A stretch of 64,000 nucleotides of DNA. It comes from Euglena gracilis. Lineage: Eukaryota; Euglenida; Euglenophyceae; Euglenales. The stretch covers positions 36,193,703 to 36,257,702 of the forward strand of contig CP154954.1 of NCBI GenBank assembly GCA_039621445.1. Direction: 5' to 3'. A model generated the notes under the pieces. It had not been told where the DNA came from. It saw only the letters and a program-made list of their open reading frames with translations, and ran no database searches. Below, piece after piece: positions 58,901 to 64,000 of this stretch (positions within the stretch are counted from its first letter, which is position 1; the number at the start of each line of letters is the position of its first letter). Both the position numbers and the translations under genes were made by a program.

Positions 58901-61900
58901 TGAAACCAACGGGTCCCCTGACTTTGGAGGCCTCCTGGAGCACCCATTCGGTTACTCGGAGTAAGGCCCAATTTGGTCCATTTTTACGTGGTAACCTGGG
59001 CTGACCTGGTAAATGTCCCCCGAAATGGTCGAACGCACCCATCTAAATGTGCTCATTTTTTGCAACCAACATTCCCGCTGCATGTTTTTCTTACCAGTAA
59101 ACCACGACAATTATGAAACCAACGGGTCCCCTGACTTTGGAGGCCTCCTGGAACACCCATTCGGTTACTCTGTGTAAGGCACATTTTGGTCCACGTTTAC
59201 ATGATAACCTGGGCTGACCTGGTAAATGTCCCCCGGAATGGTCGAATGCACCCATCTAAATGTGCTGATCTCTTGCAACCAACATTCCCGCTGCATGTTG
59301 TTCTTACCATTACACCACGACAATCATGAAACCAACGGGTCCCCTGACTTTGGAGGCCTCCTGGAACACCCATTCCGTTACTCGGAGTAAGCCCCAATTT
59401 GGTCCATTTTTACATGGTAACCTGGGATGACCTGGTAAATGTTCCCCCGGGGTCGAATGCACCCATCTAAATGTGCTCATTTCTTTTCAACCAACATTCC
59501 CGCTGCATGTTTTTCTTACCATTAAACCACGACAATCATGAAACCAACGTGTCCCCTGACTTTGGCGTTGTCCTGGAACACCCATTCGGTTACACGGAGT
59601 AAGGCCCAATTTGGTCCATTTTTACATGGTAACCTGGGATGACCTGTTAAATGTCCCCCCGGGGTCGAATGCACCCATCTAAATGTGCTCATTTCTTGCA
59701 ACCAACATTCCCGCTGCATGTTTTTCTTACCATTAAACCACGACAATCATTAAACCAACGGGTCCCCTGACTTTGGAGGCCTCCTGGAACACCCAATCCG
59801 TTACTCGGAGTAAGCCCCAATTTGGTCCATTTTTACATGGTAACCTGGGCTGACCTATTAAATGTCCCCCGGAATGGTCGAATGCACCCATCTAAATGTG
59901 CTCATTTCTTGCAACCAACATTCTTGCTGCATGTTTTTCTTACCATTACACCACGACAATCATGAAACCAACGTGTCCCCTGGTTTTGGAGGCGGCCTGG
60001 AAAACCCATTCGGTTACTCGGAGTAAGGCCCAATTTGGTCCATTTTTACATGGTAACCTGTGATGACCTGGTAAATGTGCCCCCGGGGTCGAATGCACCC
60101 ATCTAAATGTGCTCATTTCTTGCAACCAACATTCCCGCTGCATGTTTTTCTTACCATTACACCACGACAATCATGAAACCAACGTATCCCCTGGTTTTGG
60201 TGGCAACCTGGAAAACCCATTCGGTTACTTGGAGTAAGGCCCAATTTGGTCCATTTTTACATGGTAACCTGGGTTGACCTGGTAAATGTCCCCCCGGGGT
60301 CGAATGCACCCATCTAAATGTGCTCATTTCTTAAAACCAACATTCCCGCTGCATGTGTTTCTTACCATTAAACCACGACAATCATGAAACCAACGGGTCC
60401 CCTGACTTTGGAGGCCTCCTGGAACACCCGATCCGTTACTCGGAGTAAGCCCCAATTTGGTCCATTTTTACATGGTAACCTGGACTGACCTATTAAATGT
60501 CCCACGGAATGGTCGAATGCACCCATCTAAATGTGCTGATCTCTTGCAACCAACATTCCCGCTGCATGCTTTTCTTACCATTACACCACGACAATCATGA
60601 AACCAAAGTGTCCCCTGGTTTTGGAGGCGGCCTGGAAAACCCATTCGGTTACTCGGAGTAAGGCCCAATTTGGTCCATTTTTACATGGTAACCTGGGATG
60701 ACCTGTTAAATGTCCCCCCGGGGTCGAATGCACCCATCTAAATGTGCTCATTTCTTGCAACCAACATTCCCGCTGCATGTGTTTCTTACCATTAAACCAC
60801 GACAATCATGAAACCAACGGGTCCCCTGACTTTGGAGGCCTCCTGGAACACCCAATCCGTTACTGGGAGTAAGCCCCAATTTGGTCCATTTTTACATGGT
60901 AACCTGGGCTGACCTGGTAAATGTCCCCCCGGGGTCGAATGCACCCTTCTAAATGTGCTCATTTCTTAAAACCAACATTCCCGCTGCATGTTTTTCTTAC
61001 CACTAATCCACGACAATCATGAAACCAACGGGTCCCCTGACTTTGGAGGCCTCCTGGAACACCCATTCGGTTACTCGGAGTACGAGGTAACCTGGGCTGA
61101 CCTGTTAAATGTCCCCCGGAATGGTCGAATGCACCCATCTAAGTGTGCTGATTTCTTGCAGCCAATATTCCCGCTGCATGTTCTCTTTACCATTACACCA
61201 CGAAAATCATGAAACCAACGTGTCCCCTGGTTTTGGAGGCGGCCTGGAAAACCCATTCGGTTACTCGGAGTAAGGCCCAATTTGGTCCATTTTTACATGG
61301 TAACCTGTGATGACCTGGTATATGTCCCCCCGGGGTCGAATGCACCCATCTAAATGTGCTCATTTCTTAAAACCAACATTCCCGCTGCATGTGTGTCTTA
61401 CCATTAAACCACGACAATCATGAAACCAACGGGTCCCCTGACTTTGGAGGCCTCCTGGAACACCCAATCCGTTACTAGGAGTAAGCCCCAATTTGGTCCA
61501 TTTTTACATGGTAACCTGGGCTGACCTGGTAAATGTCCCCCGGAATGGTCGAATGCACCCATCTAAATGTGCTCATTTCTTGCAACCAACATTCCCGCTG
61601 CATTTCTATCTTACCATTACACCACGACAATCATGAAACCAACGTATCCCCTGGTTTTGGTGGCAACCTGGAAAACCCATTCGGTTACTCGGAGTAAGGC
61701 CCAATTTGGTCCATTTTTACATGGTAACCTGGGATGACCTGGTAAATGTCCCCCCGGGGTCGAATGCACCCATCTAAATGTGCTCATTTCTTGCAAACAA
61801 CATTCCCGCTGCATGTTTTTCTTACCATTAAACCACGACAATCATGAAACCAACGGGTCCCCTGACTTTGGAGGCCTCCTGGAACACCCCTTCCGTTACT

Positions 61901-64000
61901 CGGAGTAGGCCCCAATTTGATTCATTTTTACAACCTGGGCTGACCTGGTAAATGTCCCCCGGAATGGTCGAATGCACCCATCTAAATGTGCTCATTTCTT
62001 GCAACCAACATTCCCGCTGCATGTTTTTCTTACCATTAAACCACCACAGTCATGAAACCAACGGGTCCCCTGACTTTGGAGGCCTCCTGGAACACCCATT
62101 CAGTTACTCGGAGTAAGGCCCAATTTGGTCCATTTTTACATGGTAACCTGGGCTGACCTGGTAAATGTCCCCCGGAATGGTCAAATGCACCCATCTAAAT
62201 GTGCTCATTTCTTGCAACCGACATTCCCGCTGCATGTGTTTCTTACCATTAAACCACGACAATCATGAAACCAACGGGTCCCCTGACTTTGGAGGCCTCC
62301 TCTAACGCCCATTCGGTTACTCAGAGTAAGGCCTAATTTGGTCCATTTTTACGTGGTAAGCTGGATTGACCTGATAAATGTCCCCCGGAATGGTCGAATG
62401 CACCCATCTAAATGTGCTCAATTCTTGCAACCAACATTCCCGCTGCATGTGTTTCTTACCATTAAACCACGACAATCATGAAACCAACGGGTCCCCTGAC
62501 TTTGGAGGCCTCCTGGAACGCCCATTCGGTTACTCAGAGTAAGGCCTAATTTGGTCCATTTTTACGTGGTAAACTGGATTGACCTGGTAAATGTCCCCCG
62601 GAATGGTCGAATGCACCCATCTAAATGTGCTCATTTCTTGCAACCAACATTCCCGCTGCATGTGTTTCTTACCATTAATCTACGACAATCATGAAACCAA
62701 CGGGTCCCCTGACTTTGGAGGCCTCCTGGAACACCCATTCAGTTACTCGGAGAAAGGCCCAATTTGGTCCATTTTTACGTGGTAACCTGGGCTGACCTGG
62801 TAAATGTCCCCCGGAATGGACGGATGCACTCATCTAAATGTGCTCATTTCTTGCAACCAACATTCCCGCTGCATGTGTTTCTTACCATTAATGTACGACA
62901 ATCATGAAACCAACGGGTCCCCTGACTTTGGAGGCCTCCTGGAACACCCATTCAGTTACTCGGAGAAAGGCCCAATTTGTTCCATTTTTACGTGGTAACC
63001 TGGGCTGACCTGCTGAGTGTCCCCCGGAATGGTCGAATGCACCCATCTAAATGTGCTCATTTCTTGCAACCAACATTCCCGCTGCATGTTTTTCTTACCA
63101 TTAAACCACGACAATCATGACACCAACGGGTCCCCTGACTTTGGAGGCGGCCTGGAACACCCATTCGGTTACTCGGAGTAAGGCCCAATTTGGTCCATTT
63201 TTACGTGGTAAACTGGGCTGGTAAATGTCCCCCGGAATGGTCAAATGCACCCATCTAAATGTGCTCATTTCTTGCAACCAACATTCCCGCTGCATGTTTT
63301 TCTTACCAGTAAACCACGACAATTATGAAACCAACGGGTCCTCTGACTTTGGAGGCCTCCTGGAGCACCCATTCGGTTACTCGGAGTAAGGCCCAATTTG
63401 GTCCATTTTTACATGGTAACCTGGGCTGACCTGGTAAATGTCCCCCGGAATGGTCGAATGCACCCATCTAAATGTGCTCATTTATTGCAACCAACATTCC
63501 GGCTGCATGTGTTTCTTACCACTAAACCACGACAATCATGAAACCAACGGGTCCCCTGAATTCGGAGGCCTCGTGGAACACCCATTCGGTTACTCTGTGT
63601 AAGGCACATTTTGGTCCACGTTTACATGATAACCTGGGCTGACCTGGTAAATGTCCCCCGGTATGGTCGAATGCACCCATCTAAATGTGCTCATTTCTTG
63701 CAACCAACATTCCCGCTGCATGTTTTTCTTACCATTAAACCACGACAATCATGAAACCAACGGGTCCCCTGACTTTGGAGGCCTCCTGGAACACCCATTC
63801 GGTTACTCGGAGTATGGCCCAATTTGGTCCATGTTTACGTGGTAACCTGGGCTGACCTGGTAAATGTCCCCCAGATATGGTCGAATGCACCCATCTAAAT
63901 GTGCTCATTTCTTGCAACCAACATTCCCGCTGCATGTTTTTCTTACCATTAAACCACGACAATCATGAAAGCAACGGGTTCCCTGACTTTGGAGGCCTCC
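52944..64000 (-). repeat. Satellite 2 array, minus orientation, about 52 copies, runs past the window
   Basis: 212-213-bp monomers in reverse orientation. A frequent variant has the GTCCCCCGGAATGGTCGAATG segment shortened to CCCCCCGGGGTCGAATG, often paired with CCTGGTTTTGGAGGCGGCC or GGTGGCAACC. Variants recur in blocks: CCAATCTGTTACTCGG near 54282 and 56615 (2333 bp, 11 monomers); CATGGTAAATGTCCTCCGG near 56251 and 58372 (2121 bp, ten monomers, one lost); and a third related block at about 61.4-63.1 kb. The array is cut by the window edge. Confidence 0.97.

Noticed and set aside
32757-64000. Many 60-75-codon frames beginning MSWFNGKK or MVHFYMVTW as a small-protein family
   Set aside because: They are translations of satellite 2 units and end at a fixed stop in each monomer. 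Occurrence depends only on chance loss of stops.

Overview
The window is almost entirely repetitive eukaryotic nuclear DNA, of the kind found in heterochromatin or near centromeres. This rests on long arrays of ~215-bp and ~213-bp satellite monomers, higher-order repeat structure, a tRNA-derived SINE-like insert, one intron-like interruption in a minus-strand gene fragment, and no compact gene clusters. I cannot name the organism. Long G/C homopolymers, CpG-rich satellites and dense short palindromes are its most distinctive traits. No intact protein gene, rRNA or complete tRNA was found.

Layout. 1-1180: a frame-broken minus-strand gene fragment with an acidic run and a coiled coil, cut by the window edge. 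1181-1788: AT-richer non-coding flank. 1789-11331: satellite 1, about 44 monomers, plus orientation, with one inverted monomer at 2562-2782. 11332-14308: spacer with palindromes, a very G-rich strand and a minus-strand proline-rich gene fragment with a likely 44-nt intron. 14089-14628: two tRNA-like SINE-type pieces facing each other around an inverted scrap of satellite. 14629-17312: satellite 1, plus. 17313-18295: satellite 1, minus. 18296-20246: spacer. 20247-28232: satellite 1, a distinct subfamily, minus, about 37 monomers with an 11-monomer higher-order repeat. 28233-32756: spacer packed with short perfect hairpins. 32757-45292: satellite 2, plus. 45293-50483: satellite 2, minus. 50484-50672: satellite 2, plus stub. 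50673-52943: island holding one decayed coiled-coil reading frame. 52944-64000: satellite 2, minus, continuing past the window.

No genes work together here. The biology is repeat dynamics: two unrelated satellites of nearly equal monomer length, each with convergent inversions, local higher-order amplification and diagnostic edge monomers. The most unusual signal is the chain of short perfect stem-loops in non-satellite DNA (strongest at 29180-32460, also at 11.5-12.1 kb and in the 51-52.9 kb island), together with conserved dyads in each satellite monomer. Nearly all open frames over the satellites are by-products of stop-poor, repeated sequence.
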